Of a DNA stretch of 5,089 bases, positions 5,086 through 5,089 are shown in pieces. The notes under the pieces were generated by a model that was given only the letters and a program-made list of their open reading frames with translations, was not told where the DNA came from and searched no databases. The DNA comes from a bacterium (GTDB lineage: Bacteria > Patescibacteriota > Minisyncoccia > UBA6257 > GWB1-50-10). The stretch lies in assembly GCA_027310235.1 (NCBI GenBank), contig DAIDBF010000031.1, positions 1 to 5,089 on the forward strand, read 5' to 3'. The position numbers and the translations under genes are program-made. The stretch's first letter is position 1, and every line of letters starts with the position of its first letter.

Positions 5086-5089
5086 GAAT

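Overview
The window looks like a piece of a small, tightly packed bacterial genome. Five genes lie on the minus strand, none has a recognisable Shine-Dalgarno sequence, and two have a -10 hexamer so close to the ATG that the transcript would be leaderless or nearly so. The RecG with extra linker sequence and this general style suggest a Patescibacteria/CPR (Parcubacteria-like) genome. That placement is an inference from style and was not tested by phylogeny.

Layout. Positions 1-276, downstream of recG, hold no convincing protein gene, but they contain three nested, evenly spaced inverted repeats that would fold into a rod of about 209 nt (40-248). Next, on the minus strand, come recG (277-2424, DNA branch-migration helicase) and, 15 nt upstream of it, a sugar-phosphate nucleotidyltransferase (2440-3165). 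Both belong to the GC-richer host-like background. Positions 3168-5085 form a discrete unit: two inverted arms of 154 bp with a single mismatch (3168-3321 and 4932-5085) enclose a visibly AT-rich cassette. The cassette holds one compact minus-strand operon: a 68-aa XRE-type regulator (4599-4805), a 155-aa protein I do not recognise (4127-4594), and an inositol-monophosphatase-family protein (3357-4121). The last gene has lost two of the family's metal-binding aspartates. No transposase or recombinase is visible.

How the parts may work together. The nucleotidyltransferase and RecG are ordinary housekeeping functions sharing a transcription direction. recG also has its own candidate promoter inside the end of the upstream gene. 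The three cassette genes are separated by only 4 and 5 nt and should be co-transcribed from a promoter at 4812-4817. That promoter overlaps the first of three ACTTGT-type sites, which would fit autoregulation by the XRE protein. The arms are GC-rich and full of hairpins. At their inner ends both copies carry a short triloop hairpin in which the sequence differs but the pairing is kept. The element ends 2 bp from the nucleotidyltransferase start codon. The arms, the altered phosphatase and the unknown 155-aa protein make 3168-5085 the most interesting part of the window; its function cannot be read from the sequence alone.
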